Source of the DNA: Streptomyces goshikiensis
GTDB taxonomy: Bacteria > Actinomycetota > Actinomycetes > Streptomycetales > Streptomycetaceae
Direction: 5' to 3'
Assembly: GCF_014650555.1 (NCBI RefSeq)
Contig: NZ_BMVE01000002.1
Span: forward strand, 868,001 to 932,000
Length of the DNA stretch: 64,000 nucleotides
Shown in pieces: positions 63,567 through 64,000 of this stretch. The notes under the pieces were generated by a model. The model did no database searches, had not been told where the DNA came from, and worked only from the letters and a program-made list of their open reading frames with translations. The translations under genes and the position numbers were made by a program. Within the stretch, counting starts at the first letter, position 1. Each line of letters opens with the position of its first letter.

Positions 63567-64000
63567 TCAGGGTTTTGAGGCGGCTCGTCCCACGGCCTCC
63601 ACCAAGGGCAGCAGCCGGTGCGCGACCCGCTCGCGCAGAGCCACCTCCGTACGGGTGCGGACCACGCCCGGGAGCTGGATCAGGCGCTGGATCACGTCCT
63701 CCAGGTGCGCGTTGTCCCGCGCCACCACCCGGGTCAGCAGGTCCCCGCCGCCGGTGATCGAAAAGGCCTCGACGATCTCGGGGACGGCCGCCAGCGCGTC
63801 GCCGACCTCGTCCAGACGGCCCTGGGTGACCTCGATGTGGACGAACGCCAGGACCGGGTGCCCGAGAGCGGCGGGGGACAGTACCGGACCGGTGCCGGTG
63901 ATCACCCCGGTGCGCTCCAGCCGGTCCAGCCGGGCCTGGAGGGTCCCGCGCGCCACACCGAGGATCCGGGCGTACTCGCGGACACTGGTGCGCGGCTGCT
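63567..64000 (-). CDS. Lrp/AsnC-family regulator, 5' end outside window
   Basis: The frame is open to the window edge. The visible N-terminal part ends an AsnC helix-turn-helix (SVREYARILGVARGTLQARLDRLERTGVITG in outline), followed by an AsnC/RAM effector-binding domain (LAFVHIEVTQGRLDEVGDALAA, ITGGGDLLTRVVARDNAHLEDVIQRL). It probably responds to an amino acid. A GTG at 63956 would give an apparently complete frame, but the HTH homology extends beyond it, so the true start lies outside. Confidence 0.88.
   Translation of the reverse strand, partial: QPRTSVREYARILGVARGTLQARLDRLERTGVITGTGPVLSPAALGHPVLAFVHIEVTQGRLDEVGDALAAVPEIVEAFSITGGGDLLTRVVARDNAHLEDVIQRLIQLPGVVRTRTEVALRERVAHRLLPLVEAVGRAASKP

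Overview
The window is high-GC actinobacterial DNA, almost certainly from Streptomyces or a close relative. The evidence is the codon bias, a SARP/AfsR-type regulator next to a large LuxR (LAL) regulator, a complete conservon (cvnA-cvnB-cvnC-cvnD), GTG/TTG starts with GGAGG ribosome sites, and many ATGA stop/start overlaps. No tRNA, rRNA, CRISPR array or insertion sequence was seen. No gap between genes exceeds 300 bases; the longest, about 295 bases, is the divergent promoter inside the peptide cluster.

Region 1 (1-4261) holds two large regulators: the 3' part of a LAL regulator and a SARP-NB-ARC regulator. A strong bidirectional terminator follows them.

Region 2 (4330-19461) is the most interesting part: two divergent operons that look like a biosynthetic cluster for a ribosomally made, post-translationally modified peptide (RiPP). 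The leftward operon begins with a 37-residue peptide gene (12429-12542) with an acidic leader and one Cys near the C-terminus. It continues with a glycosyltransferase, two paralogous helical proteins flanking a radical SAM/SPASM enzyme, an MFS exporter and a prolyl oligopeptidase. The rightward operon encodes a second radical SAM protein, a haem-oxygenase-like diiron enzyme, an 80-residue 'aroma-sacti'-type protein, a zinc-ribbon/class III cyclase/ATPase/TPR protein, a leaderless subtilase and a GAF protein. The cytoplasmic tail of the MFS exporter repeats the leader motif of the peptide (EVVAH followed by acidic residues), which suggests docking between precursor or enzyme and exporter.

Region 3 (19625-35956) is accessory metabolism and cell surface. 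It has a GMC oxidoreductase; a three-gene set (degenerate inositol-phosphatase-like protein, F420-reductase-like protein, double-hotdog thioesterase) followed by an AraC regulator; a membrane-anchored DUF916/WxL-interacting protein beside an FG-GAP protein with a WxL-like C-terminus; an MFS exporter; a membrane desaturase with its 2Fe-2S reductase and divergent PucR regulator; an aldehyde dehydrogenase with its GAF regulator; and a small membrane protein.

Region 4 (35979-51493) is mostly core-type Streptomyces genes: MOSC, TrmO, an MpaB-type oxygenase, a methyltransferase, an MHYT sensor, the conservon plus an extra roadblock protein, a DUF6397-type protein behind a BldD-like palindrome, YchJ, TesB, a Ski2-like helicase and a DUF457 membrane protein.

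Region 5 (51534-64000) has a heterodimeric ABC exporter whose two ATPase domains are degenerate in complementary ways, a D-lactate dehydrogenase-type flavoprotein, a MarR regulator divergent from another ABC exporter across stacked palindromes, an MltG-like protein, a flavin monooxygenase, a HAD phosphatase and the 3' part of an Lrp/AsnC regulator.
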